The notes under the pieces are model-generated. The model had not been told where the DNA came from, searched no databases, and saw nothing but the letters and a program-made list of their open reading frames with translations. This document shows positions 1 through 7,539 of a stretch of 31,485 nucleotides of DNA, piece by piece (positions within the stretch are counted from its first letter, which is position 1; each line of letters starts with the position of its first letter). Source of the stretch: JAZNSB01 sp045590955 (GTDB lineage Bacteria; Pseudomonadota; Alphaproteobacteria; RF32; CAG-239); assembly GCA_045590955.1 (NCBI GenBank), contig JAZNSB010000009.1, positions 1 through 31,485 of the forward strand. Direction: 5' to 3'. The position numbers and the translations under genes were made by a program.

Positions 1-809
1 AAATATGGGTACTCATAAACGTTTATATTGTTCTTTCCGCTACCGATATTTACACCTTCTTTAAATATGCCGTGGAAATCAGACCCACCGGAAATAAGCA
101 TTTTTTCTTCTCTTGCAAAATCTGCCATCATCCGTCTTTGAACAAGAGTGTGTTCTGCATGAAAAGCTTCTACCCCCTTTAATCCGCATTTTTTTAAGTA
201 TTTAATTTTATTGAAAAGATCATCCTTACTCAGCTCTTTTGTTAACCACGGATGTGCCCAAAAACTTAATCCTCCGGCTTCTTTTATAATTTTAATGGCT
301 TCTTGAGGCAAACATCCTGTTTTTGGTCTTTTAACTGAAGTAACATATTTTACTGCTGTAGCCTTGCTATCAACCAAAGACTGTTCCAACAGTTTATTTA
401 TTATGCACAGTGATGTTATACTTCCTTTTGATTCCTTATGCAAAAAATCAAGTGTTAAATTGATATTGTGTTTTGTTCGCAAGTGCTCTAAAATAATTTC
501 CATAGAGGCATGTCTGGAAACTCTGTTTGAAGAGGCAAGTTCTTCTATTTTTTTGAAGTCTTTAATAAATAAACCCAAAATGTGTATTTTTTTACATTCC
601 GCATCATGACAAGAAAATTCTACCCCGTTAATAAACTCTAAATTTTCTTCTTTTGCCTTTTTTGCTGCTTCTTCTAAACCAGATATATTGTCATGGTCTG
701 TTAAAGCCAGAGCTTTAAGATTTTCTTTTTTTGCTAAAGATACAATCTCTGACGGAGATAATGACCCGTCAGAGAATGTGCTGTGTGTATGTAAGTCTGC
801 ATATTCCAT
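1..809 (-). CDS. PHP-domain phosphoesterase (RNase AM / YciV-TrpH type), 3' end off window
   Basis: The minus-strand frame is open from an ATG at 809 to the window edge, giving 269 residues without a stop. The metal-binding signatures of the PHP superfamily are all visible: HTHSTFSDG at residues 7-15, TDHD at 37-40, GVEFS at 62-66, HILG at 76-79, AHP at 185-187 and GSDFHG at 242-247. This is the pattern of the YciV/TrpH (RNase AM) group, which hydrolyses 3',5'-nucleotide or short RNA 5' ends; the family is usually about 280-290 residues, so only the C-terminal tail should be missing. It starts 4 bp after the flgE stop and is probably co-transcribed with it. The exact substrate cannot be read from the sequence. 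Confidence 0.85.
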   Translation of the reverse strand, partial: MEYADLHTHSTFSDGSLSPSEIVSLAKKENLKALALTDHDNISGLEEAAKKAKEENLEFINGVEFSCHDAECKKIHILGLFIKDFKKIEELASSNRVSRHASMEIILEHLRTKHNINLTLDFLHKESKGSITSLCIINKLLEQSLVDSKATAVKYVTSVKRPKTGCLPQEAIKIIKEAGGLSFWAHPWLTKELSKDDLFNKIKYLKKCGLKGVEAFHAEHTLVQRRMMADFAREEKMLISGGSDFHGIFKEGVNIGSGKNNINVYEYPY

Positions 810-813
810 TTAT

Positions 814-2037
814 TTAAATATCTACCAACGTTTGTAACATTTCATTAATCACGGTAAAAGAATTTGCATTTGAAGAATACGCTCTTTGAACCAAAATTAA
901 ATCTGAAAATTCTGTAGCTAAATCAACAGTAGAGCGTTCTAATGCTCCGGCAACAATAAATTCATCTGTTTTATCCGAATCCCAATAGCTTATTTCTCCT
1001 GCTGCGATATTATATTCAAACAACGTTCCATCAACAGCGGTTAAACTGTTTGGTGAGCGAAATGACGCAAGCCCCAGTCTGGCCAAAGGAATGACTTTTC
1101 CGTTTGAATATGTTGAAGAGATTACACCGCTGTCTTCTATTTTTGTTGATTGCAACGTTCCGGAAGGAGCGCCGTTTTGGACAAGTGAAGTAATGGCACT
1201 TGAACCGCTGAACTGTGTCATTTTTGATATGTCTACATTAACAGAATTGTTGCCTGAACCATCTTTCCATGCAACATTAATGTCAAAAGTTTTTGGCCCA
1301 ACAATTTCTCCGTTAGGAGAAAAAATCACCCTTCCTCCTCCGCTAACTGCAGCCTTATCACTAACAAAAGTTACGTCCCAAGCATTTTCCATGTCTTCTA
1401 TTTTGCTAAACAACATGGTTACTGTTTCTCCGTCATTTTCCGGACCGTAAACCAACAAATTATAACTACTGCTATCAACTCCGGTTGCAGGAACATTTGC
1501 CGTTATTTTTATTTGGGTTGTAGCAACAGATTTTACGTCACCCGCAGGTGAAATGCCGATATTGCTTAAAGTGCTTTCAAAAGTTCCGTCTTCAAGAGCT
1601 TTATATCCTTGAACATATAAACCGGAATGGTTAACCAGTAACGGATTGTTAGATATATTAGAAACATCAAACTGCCCGTCTCTGCTATAATATCTGTTAC
1701 CAACATCATCGTCTAATATGAAAAAGGCGTTGCCGTTACCGCTGATTGCGGCATCATAATTATTTGATGTGTTTTGAATGATACCCTGTGCGCTGATATT
1801 TACTCTGTCATATATACCAACCCCATGGACATCTGCTCTGGAAGAATACTTTGAAGACGAACTGTTGCCATCCGAATTTTTAACAACCGGGTTTGATCCC
1901 AGCAATGTATAAAACATGGTGTCTGTTGTTTTATACCCGGTGGTTGTTGAATGAATGATGTTATTTGAAACCTGCGACAATGCATGAGACTGAGCATTCA
2001 TACCTGTTACGGCAGGAAAAAATAAACCTATTGACAT
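814..2037 (-). CDS. flgE: Flagellar hook protein FlgE
   Basis: The 407-residue product has the two conserved ends of rod/hook axial proteins. The N-terminus (residues about 4-37) contains a GMNAQSHALSQVSNNI-type motif and a TGYK motif. The C-terminus contains the LERSTVDLATEFSDLILVQR and FTVINEMLQTL signatures that form the coiled-coil D0 domain. The middle is Ser/Thr/Asn/Gly-rich, as expected for surface-exposed hook domains. The protein has no signal peptide, consistent with export by the flagellar type III system. An AGGGG ribosome site precedes the ATG, and a sigma-54 promoter lies 35-52 bp upstream. No other hook or rod gene is adjacent; the PHP gene follows. A related axial protein such as FlgF is possible, but the length and C-terminus favour FlgE. 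Confidence 0.88.
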   Translation of the reverse strand: MSIGLFFPAVTGMNAQSHALSQVSNNIIHSTTTGYKTTDTMFYTLLGSNPVVKNSDGNSSSSKYSSRADVHGVGIYDRVNISAQGIIQNTSNNYDAAISGNGNAFFILDDDVGNRYYSRDGQFDVSNISNNPLLVNHSGLYVQGYKALEDGTFESTLSNIGISPAGDVKSVATTQIKITANVPATGVDSSSYNLLVYGPENDGETVTMLFSKIEDMENAWDVTFVSDKAAVSGGGRVIFSPNGEIVGPKTFDINVAWKDGSGNNSVNVDISKMTQFSGSSAITSLVQNGAPSGTLQSTKIEDSGVISSTYSNGKVIPLARLGLASFRSPNSLTAVDGTLFEYNIAAGEISYWDSDKTDEFIVAGALERSTVDLATEFSDLILVQRAYSSNANSFTVINEMLQTLVDI

Positions 2038-2071
2038 ATTATCCCCTTAAAATAAAAATTATAACAACCAG

Positions 2072-2089
2072 ATGCAAAAAGCGTGCCAA
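2072..2089 (-). promoter_or_regulatory. Sigma-54 (RpoN) promoter of flgE
   Basis: Read on the minus strand the site is TTGGCACGCTTTTTGCAT. This matches the sigma-54 consensus YTGGCACG-N4-TTGCW, with the invariant GG (2087-2086) and GC (2075-2074) separated by exactly 10 bp. The predicted start of transcription is near 2062, about 25 bp before the flgE ATG. In Caulobacter-type alphaproteobacteria, hook genes are sigma-54 dependent and activated by FlbD, so the site agrees with the gene behind it. Confidence 0.9.
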
Positions 2090-2125
2090 AATAAAAATTA
2101 ACTATTTTCAAGTTTAATTACAAAA

Positions 2126-2228
2126 TTTTTCATTTTTTGCATTTTTTGATGATTTTTATGCATTTTTGTGTATTTTTTTGCATTTTTTTAGCATTTTTTG
2201 CTCATTTTTGTTGTTTTTTATTTTTTTT
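2126..2228. promoter_or_regulatory. Helically phased T-tracts (predicted intrinsically curved DNA)
   Basis: About eleven runs of 5-8 T (plus strand) lie in 103 bp, many in a CATTTTTTG-like setting. The central nine have centres near 2135, 2144, 2155, 2165, 2176, 2186, 2196, 2207 and 2216, a mean spacing of about 10.1 bp, close to one helical turn. A-tracts in phase with the helix bend DNA. The array lies at roughly -64 to -166 relative to the predicted flgE start, and directly abuts the accB -10 box on the other side. Confidence 0.75.
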
Positions 2229-2233
2229 ATAAT
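2228..2233 (+). promoter_or_regulatory. accB -10 box
   Basis: A perfect TATAAT lies 39 bp upstream of the accB ATG, with a CAGGA ribosome site at 2258-2262. No good -35 hexamer is found at 16-18 bp; the region there is made of T-tracts, so the upstream contribution may come from curved or UP-like DNA. Confidence 0.5.
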
Positions 2234-2271
2234 AAACTGTTTTTTAGTTTTAATAATCAGGATTTTAATAA

Positions 2272-2754
2272 ATGAACGAACCTATAGATACTAAAGTAAT
2301 AAACAAATTGGCAGAAATTTTAGATAAAAACAATTTGTCAGAATTAGAATATGAAGCAAACGGTTGCAGAATATATCTTACAAAAAACAATCAGACAAAC
2401 ATTTTAAATACACCAACGGTATATCCGCCGGAACAAACAATTACACAACCAACCCCTACAGTTTTGCCTAAACAAGAAACAAGCATTTTGCCGGAAAGAA
2501 ATGTTTCTTTGGATAACAACCCCGACGTGCTGAGATCTCCGTTGGTGGGAGTGGTATATATGGCACCGGATGCAAAATCTAATCCTTATGTAAAACTGGG
2601 CGATAACGTTACTGAAGGAACAACCATGTGTTTGGTTGAAGCGATGAAAACTTTTAATCCGGTCAAGGCTCACAAATCAGGAAAAGTGGTTGAAATTATT
2701 GCAACAAATGCAAGCCCCGTTGAATATGGCGAACCGTTGTTTATAATAGACTAA
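2272..2754 (+). CDS. accB: Biotin carboxyl carrier protein of acetyl-CoA carboxylase
   Basis: The 160-residue protein carries the biotin domain at its C-terminus. The biotinyl lysine is K126 in the motif VEAMKTFNP, and the fold's closing strand is GEPLFIID. An N-terminal segment of about 40 residues and a Pro/Thr/Gln-rich linker (about 45-85) precede it, the usual AccB order. The protein carries CO2 on biotin between AccC and the carboxyltransferase in the first step of fatty acid synthesis. accC starts 26 bp downstream, the classic accBC pair. Confidence 0.95.
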   Translation: MNEPIDTKVINKLAEILDKNNLSELEYEANGCRIYLTKNNQTNILNTPTVYPPEQTITQPTPTVLPKQETSILPERNVSLDNNPDVLRSPLVGVVYMAPDAKSNPYVKLGDNVTEGTTMCLVEAMKTFNPVKAHKSGKVVEIIATNASPVEYGEPLFIID

Positions 2755-2780
2755 TACTTTAAATTATTCAGGATGAAAAA

Positions 2781-4115
2781 ATGTTTGAGAAAATACTAAT
2801 TGCAAATAGAGGTGAAGTTGCTTTAAGAATCCACAGAGCTTGCAAAGAAATGGGAATTAAAACCGTTGCCGTGCATTCAAAAGCTGACGAAAATGCAATG
2901 CATGTGCGTTTGGCAGACGAGGCAATTTGTATCGGCCCCTCAAAACCAAGCGAATCTTACTTAAACAAAATGGCAATCATTTCTGCCGCACACATTACCG
3001 GAGCAGATGCCATTCATCCCGGATATGGATTTTTATCGGAAAATGCAGATTTTGCACAAATGGTTACAAAACATGGAATTACTTTTATAGGTCCGTCTCC
3101 GGAACACATAAAAATTATGGGCGATAAAATTTTGGCAAAAGAAAAAGCAAAAGAAATAGGCTTGCCTTTAATCCCCGGCTCAGGTGCTCTAAAAGATGTT
3201 AAAGAAGCTGTTAAATGGGCTAATAAAATAGGTTATCCCGTAATTTTGAAAGCAAAAAACGGCGGTGGCGGTAAAGGAATGAAAATCATACATTCCGAAA
3301 AAGAGATGGAACAAGCCTTTGCAACAGCCCGATTAGAAGCAAAATCTTATTTTGGCGACGACACATTGTTTTTGGAAAAATATCTGCAAAATCCTCGTCA
3401 CATTGAAATACAAATTATTGCAGATAGAGACGGAAACGTTGTTTCTTTGGGAGAAAGAGATTGCTCTATTCAGCGAAATAACCAAAAAATTTTGGAGGAA
3501 ACCCCTTCTCCGGCAATCAACGCTCAAGAAAGACAAAAACTTTGCGAACTTACCAGAAACGCAATACAAAACTTGGGCTATTACAGCGCCGGAACTGTAG
3601 AGTTTTTATATGAAGACGGACAATTCTACTTTTTGGAAATGAACACTCGTTTACAAGTTGAACACCCTGTTACAGAAGCAATTTCCGATATTGATATCGT
3701 AAGAGAACAGATTAGAATCGCAAGCGGTTCTACTTTGGGATATTCACAAGCAGATGTTGGCTTGCACGGACACGCAATTGAATGCAGAATAAACGCAGAA
3801 AATTCAGAAACATTTTTACCATCACCGGGAAAAATTAAAGAATGGCACGCACCCGGAGGATTGGGGGTGAGAGTTGATTCGGGAATTTATTCCGGTTATG
3901 ATGTGCCACCGTATTATGACAGTTTAATTGCAAAACTTGTAGTATCAGGAAGGTCTAGAAATGCATGCTTAATGCGTCTGAGAAGGGCTTTGGAGGAGTT
4001 TGTGATTGATGGAATTGATACAACAATTCCGCTCCACCAAAAAATTATATCTCAAGCAGAATTTATTGATGGTCAATATGACACTTCTTGGCTGGAAAAT
4101 TTTTTAAAAAACTAA
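2781..4115 (+). CDS. accC: Biotin carboxylase subunit of acetyl-CoA carboxylase
   Basis: The 444-residue product has the ordinary AccC length and all the main motifs: LIANRGEVALRI at the N-terminus, HPGYGFLSEN at 79-88, the ATP-grasp glycine loop GGGGKGMK at 161-168, and EMNTRLQVEHPVTE, which carries catalytic residues. It carboxylates the biotin on AccB using ATP and bicarbonate. It follows accB in the same direction with a 26-bp gap and an AGGA ribosome site. No terminator hairpin is seen after it; a new promoter for mlaA starts 20 bp downstream. Confidence 0.96.
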   Translation: MFEKILIANRGEVALRIHRACKEMGIKTVAVHSKADENAMHVRLADEAICIGPSKPSESYLNKMAIISAAHITGADAIHPGYGFLSENADFAQMVTKHGITFIGPSPEHIKIMGDKILAKEKAKEIGLPLIPGSGALKDVKEAVKWANKIGYPVILKAKNGGGGKGMKIIHSEKEMEQAFATARLEAKSYFGDDTLFLEKYLQNPRHIEIQIIADRDGNVVSLGERDCSIQRNNQKILEETPSPAINAQERQKLCELTRNAIQNLGYYSAGTVEFLYEDGQFYFLEMNTRLQVEHPVTEAISDIDIVREQIRIASGSTLGYSQADVGLHGHAIECRINAENSETFLPSPGKIKEWHAPGGLGVRVDSGIYSGYDVPPYYDSLIAKLVVSGRSRNACLMRLRRALEEFVIDGIDTTIPLHQKIISQAEFIDGQYDTSWLENFLKN

Positions 4116-4135
4116 AAATTTTAACATTTTGAATG

Positions 4136-4164
4136 TTGATTTTCATAATTTTGCATGCTATCTT
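4136..4164 (+). promoter_or_regulatory. Sigma-70 type promoter for the mlaA-rfbD operon
   Basis: TTGATT (4136-4141) and TATCTT (4159-4164) are separated by exactly 17 bp. The start of transcription would fall near 4171. This is downstream of the ATG at 4155, so mlaA should start at the GTG at 4194 instead. Confidence 0.55.
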
Positions 4165-4193
4165 TCTTTTCAAATAATTTAAAGGGGAAGAAA

Positions 4194-4964
4194 GTGAAAA
4201 AATTTGTATTTTTTGTATGTTGTTTGGTTATAAATTTTTATGCATCAAACTTATATGCAAGTTATGACTTTGACCCTTTGGAGCCTATAAACAGAGCGGT
4301 TTTTAACTTCAACAATCAGTTTGATAAGTATGTTTCTCATCCTGTTACAAGAGGGTACAGAGCGGTAACAACTCCGCAAATCAGAAACTCTGTGCATTTA
4401 TTTTTACAAAATTTGGGCGAGCTTTTATCTGCTGCAAACCATTTGTTGCAGTTGCAACCGGGGGCAGCAATTAAAAGTGTTGGCAGAGTTGCAATAAATT
4501 CAACCTTGGGAATTGGCGGATTGTTTGATGTGGCCGGCGGATGGGGATTAAAGTATGAAGGAACTTCTATTGATGAAACATTAGCATATTACTGCGTGCC
4601 AGAAGGTCCTTATTTGGTATTGCCATTCTTAGGCCCATCAACACTTAGAACTGCCACTTCTACCGTGGCAACCGCATATTTAGAACCTTTGGTGCTGGCC
4701 GCAAGAAACATTGATTCTGACGGAGACAAAAACACCCTGCTCTATTCTTATGCAGCTTTAACATGGCTTGATGCCAGAAATCAAACCTATGATTTGTTGA
4801 TGGATTTAGAACAAAATTCTGTAGATTTTTACGCAAATTTGAAGACGACTTATTTACAAAACAAAGCAAAAGCCAAGTCTTTGTGCAAGAACAATAAAGA
4901 CACACAGCAATCTTATGACTTTGATTTTGACTTTGAAGATGATGCAAATATGGATATGGAATAA
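4194..4964 (+). CDS. mlaA: MlaA-family outer-membrane phospholipid transport protein
   Basis: The family core begins with DFDPLEPINRAVFNFNNQFD, typical of MlaA/VacJ, which removes mislocalised phospholipids from the outer leaflet of the outer membrane and passes them to MlaC. I place the start at the GTG at 4194 (256 residues): an AGGGGA ribosome site lies just before it, it opens directly into a signal peptide (KK, hydrophobic run, YAS before YDFDP), and an in-frame ATG at 4155 would precede the predicted transcript start. No convincing lipobox is present, so it may not be a lipoprotein as in E. coli. The acidic, Asp-rich C-terminus is unremarkable. mlaC follows after 15 bp. Confidence 0.88.
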   Translation: MKKFVFFVCCLVINFYASNLYASYDFDPLEPINRAVFNFNNQFDKYVSHPVTRGYRAVTTPQIRNSVHLFLQNLGELLSAANHLLQLQPGAAIKSVGRVAINSTLGIGGLFDVAGGWGLKYEGTSIDETLAYYCVPEGPYLVLPFLGPSTLRTATSTVATAYLEPLVLAARNIDSDGDKNTLLYSYAALTWLDARNQTYDLLMDLEQNSVDFYANLKTTYLQNKAKAKSLCKNNKDTQQSYDFDFDFEDDANMDME

Positions 4965-4979
4965 AATACGGAGATTATA

Positions 4980-5585
4980 ATGAAAAAATATATTTTACCT
5001 TTGCTTATGCTTTCTTTACTGTTTACTAAAACCGCATCTGCGCAATTAGATAAAAAAGCTGAAGATTTTGTAAAGTCTTTGACTCAAAACGGAATTGAAA
5101 ACATTATTAATGCAAACATTTCTCAAGAAGAAAAGACCAAGAGATTTGAAAAAGTTTTTAATGAATCTTTAGATTTGGATTTTATCGGAAAATTTGTGTT
5201 AGGAAAATACTGGAGACAGGCAACTCCTGCTCAGCAGAAAGAATTTTTAAATGCATACAAACAATTTAACATTAAAACATGGTCAAAAAGGTTTGATGAA
5301 TTTAAAGGTAAACGTTTTGTGTTTACAGGAACAAAAAGTTCAAATTCTAAAAACCAAATTTTTGTAAATTCTCAAGTGCCTATGGAAAATGCTCAACCGG
5401 CCTCTGTTGTTTGGAGAATTAGAGAAAACAAGGGACAGATTAAGGTTGTGGACATTATAATTGAAAATGTTTCTTTGGCTATTACCGCAAGAAATGAATA
5501 TGGCACATTTATAAAAAACAATAATAACTCAATAGATGCTTTAATTAACCATATACAACAAAAAACAAATGACACAGCAAAATAA
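4980..5585 (+). CDS. mlaC: MlaC-family periplasmic phospholipid-binding protein
   Basis: The 201-residue product has a signal peptide with an ASA cleavage site after residue 21, then a Tgt2/MlaC domain (AEDFVKSLTQNGIENI, then FNESLDLDFIGKFVLGKYWRQATPAQQKEF) that ends with the usual VVDIIIENVSLAITARNEY segment. MlaC shuttles lipid through the periplasm between MlaA and the inner-membrane MlaFEDB complex. A CGGAG ribosome site precedes the start. The inner-membrane mla genes are not in this window. The end of the gene overlaps the start of a small basic ORF. Confidence 0.9.
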   Translation: MKKYILPLLMLSLLFTKTASAQLDKKAEDFVKSLTQNGIENIINANISQEEKTKRFEKVFNESLDLDFIGKFVLGKYWRQATPAQQKEFLNAYKQFNIKTWSKRFDEFKGKRFVFTGTKSSNSKNQIFVNSQVPMENAQPASVVWRIRENKGQIKVVDIIIENVSLAITARNEYGTFIKNNNNSIDALINHIQQKTNDTAK

Positions 5586-5703
5586 AAAATCAAAAAAACA
5601 AGTTCGTTTTGAAAAAGAAGCAAAAGCATTGCAAAAAAACTTGGTAAAAAGAAAAAAACAAATTCAAGCAAGAAAACTTTTGAAAGAACTAAAAAATGGA
5701 TAA
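5569..5703 (+). CDS. Small basic protein (44 aa) between mlaC and murA
   Basis: An ATG at 5569 inside the end of mlaC opens a 44-residue frame that stops at 5701-5703, overlapping the murA start by 8 bp. The product is Lys/Arg/Gln-rich and helical, with no signal or membrane segment. The stretch EAKALQKNLVKRKKQIQARK resembles the short basic proteins (pattern like ALRxNLxKRKxQxR) that I recall upstream of murA in other alphaproteobacteria, but I could not check this. Overlap on both sides suggests translational coupling. Function unknown. Confidence 0.6.
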   Translation: MTQQNKKSKKQVRFEKEAKALQKNLVKRKKQIQARKLLKELKNG

Positions 5704-6991
5704 AATAAAAGTAACCGGAGGAAACGTCCTGAAAGGAACAGTGATGATATCCGGTGCAAAAAATGCAGCCTTACCTTTGATTTGCGCATCTTTACTAACA
5801 AAAGATAAAGTAACGGTTACCAATGCTCCAAAGCTTTCAGATATTAAAGCAATGAACAATTTGCTGGAACAAATGGGCACAAAAATAAATAAACAAGATA
5901 TTTGTGAAAACGGGTATAAAAGCCATGCTTTTACATATCAGACATCTTCTTTTGAAAGTTTAACCGCACCTTATGATTTTGTAAGAAAAATGAGAGCTTC
6001 TTATTATGTTTTGGGTCCTGTTTTAGCAAGAGAAGGAAAAGTTGAGCTTTCTTTGCCGGGCGGATGTGCAATAGGAGCAAGACCAATGGATATTCATTTG
6101 TCTGCTTTGGAACAGATGGGGGCAAAAATTCAAATAGAAGGAGGATATGTTAAAGCAAGCGTTAAAGGAAAACTTAAAGGTGCAAACATTATTTTTCATA
6201 CACCTTCCGTGGGTGCAACATGCAACATTTTAATGGCCGCCACTTTGGCAAAAGGTATTACAAAAATTCAAAATGCAGCAAAAGAGCCTGAAATTGCAGA
6301 TTTGATTGAAATGCTGAACTCTATGGGTGCTAAAATTTCCGGAATAAATACTTCTATTTTGACAATTGAGGGGGTAAATGAACTGCACGGAACAACAAAA
6401 AAAATTATGTCGGACCGAATTGAAGCCGGATCTTATGCAGTGGCCGCCGCAATTACAAACGGAAAACTTGAGCTGATAAATGCGCAGGCCAAGTATTTGC
6501 AAACACCATTAAATATTTTACAAAAAATGGGAGTTGAAATAGAAGAAAAAGAAAATTCAATTGTGGTAAATGCATTGGGAAAATCTTTGCAAGGACAAGA
6601 TATTTTAACGGATTTTTACCCCGGGTTTCCAACCGACTTGCAAGCACAATTCTTGGCTTTGATGTGTGTGAGCAAAGGTGCTTCTTTGGTTACAGAACAA
6701 GTATGGGAAAACCGTTTTATGCATGTGCCTGAATTATTAAGAATGGGTGCCAATATAAATGTTCATGGACACGCATCTGCAATTGTCAGAGGTGTAAAAA
6801 AACTTTCAGGTGCACAGGTGATGGCAACAGATTTAAGAGCTTCGTTTGCTTTGATTTTGGCCGGTTTGGTTGCAAAAGGAGAAACAACTGTAAACAGAGT
6901 TTATCATCTGGACAGAGGTTATGAAGCAATTGAAGAAAAATTGTCTAAAGTTGGGGCAAAAATTAAACGAATTCATGAGGAGGATGAATAA
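5696..6991 (+). CDS. murA: UDP-N-acetylglucosamine 1-carboxyvinyltransferase
   Basis: The 431-residue product transfers enolpyruvate from PEP to UDP-GlcNAc, the first committed step of peptidoglycan synthesis in the cytoplasm. The EPSP-synthase-like fold shows KVTGGNVLKGTVMISGAKNAALP at the N-terminus. The active-site loop is LPGGCAIGARPMDIH with the catalytic Cys at residue 124, so it is the fosfomycin-sensitive type. Its start overlaps the 44-aa ORF and its stop overlaps the rfbC start (TAATG), so it is tightly embedded in the operon. Confidence 0.96.
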   Translation: MDKIKVTGGNVLKGTVMISGAKNAALPLICASLLTKDKVTVTNAPKLSDIKAMNNLLEQMGTKINKQDICENGYKSHAFTYQTSSFESLTAPYDFVRKMRASYYVLGPVLAREGKVELSLPGGCAIGARPMDIHLSALEQMGAKIQIEGGYVKASVKGKLKGANIIFHTPSVGATCNILMAATLAKGITKIQNAAKEPEIADLIEMLNSMGAKISGINTSILTIEGVNELHGTTKKIMSDRIEAGSYAVAAAITNGKLELINAQAKYLQTPLNILQKMGVEIEEKENSIVVNALGKSLQGQDILTDFYPGFPTDLQAQFLALMCVSKGASLVTEQVWENRFMHVPELLRMGANINVHGHASAIVRGVKKLSGAQVMATDLRASFALILAGLVAKGETTVNRVYHLDRGYEAIEEKLSKVGAKIKRIHEEDE

Positions 6992-7539
6992 TGAAAGTTA
7001 TTAAAACTAAACTTGACGGAGTTGTTATAATTGAACCATCTATATTTAAAGATAATAGAGGTTATTTCTTTGAAAGCTATAATCAGAAAGCTTTTGAAAA
7101 AGAAGGATTGAATTATAATTTTATTCAAGATAATCAGTCAAAATCTTCATATGGAACAATCAGAGGATTACATTTTCAAAAGGGTAAATATGCTCAGGCA
7201 AAATTGGTCAGAGTGCTTGAAGGTACCGTGTTGGATGTGGCTGTGGATTTGCGCAAAAACTCTCCAACATACGGGCAGCATGTGGCAGTGGAACTTTCTG
7301 CAGAAAATAACCGTCAATTATTAATCCCCAGAGGATTTGCTCATGGTTTTAGCGTATTGTCGCCAACTGCCATGTTTGCATATAAATGTGATAATGTTTA
7401 CAATAAAGAATCTGAAGGTGGTATCAGGTATGATGATAAAGATTTGAACATTGACTGGAAAATTGATGTGAAAAACGCAATTACATCTGAAAAAGATTTA
7501 TCTCATCCGTTGTTAAAGGATTTGGAAAAATGCTTTTAG
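6991..7539 (+). CDS. rfbC: dTDP-4-dehydrorhamnose 3,5-epimerase
   Basis: The 182-residue cupin has the family length and motifs: DNRGYFFESYN at 21-31, RGLHFQ with catalytic His61, KLVRVLEGTVLDVAVDLR, RGFAHGF at 114-120 and Tyr131 in the FAYKCDNVY segment. It epimerises C3 and C5 of dTDP-4-keto-6-deoxyglucose in dTDP-L-rhamnose synthesis. It starts on the murA stop (TAATG) and overlaps rfbD by 10 bp. The first two enzymes of the pathway, RfbA and RfbB, are not here. Confidence 0.93.
   Translation: MKVIKTKLDGVVIIEPSIFKDNRGYFFESYNQKAFEKEGLNYNFIQDNQSKSSYGTIRGLHFQKGKYAQAKLVRVLEGTVLDVAVDLRKNSPTYGQHVAVELSAENNRQLLIPRGFAHGFSVLSPTAMFAYKCDNVYNKESEGGIRYDDKDLNIDWKIDVKNAITSEKDLSHPLLKDLEKCF

Noticed and set aside
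1091..1450. Long open frames antisense to flgE, secD, sucC, sufB, ptsP and others
   Set aside because: They are shadows of conserved genes on the opposite strand, with no family motifs and no plausible ribosome sites.
4155..4193. ATG at 4155 as the mlaA start
   Set aside because: It lies between the -35 and -10 boxes of a good promoter and would put 13 unconserved residues ahead of the signal peptide; the GTG at 4194 has a ribosome site.
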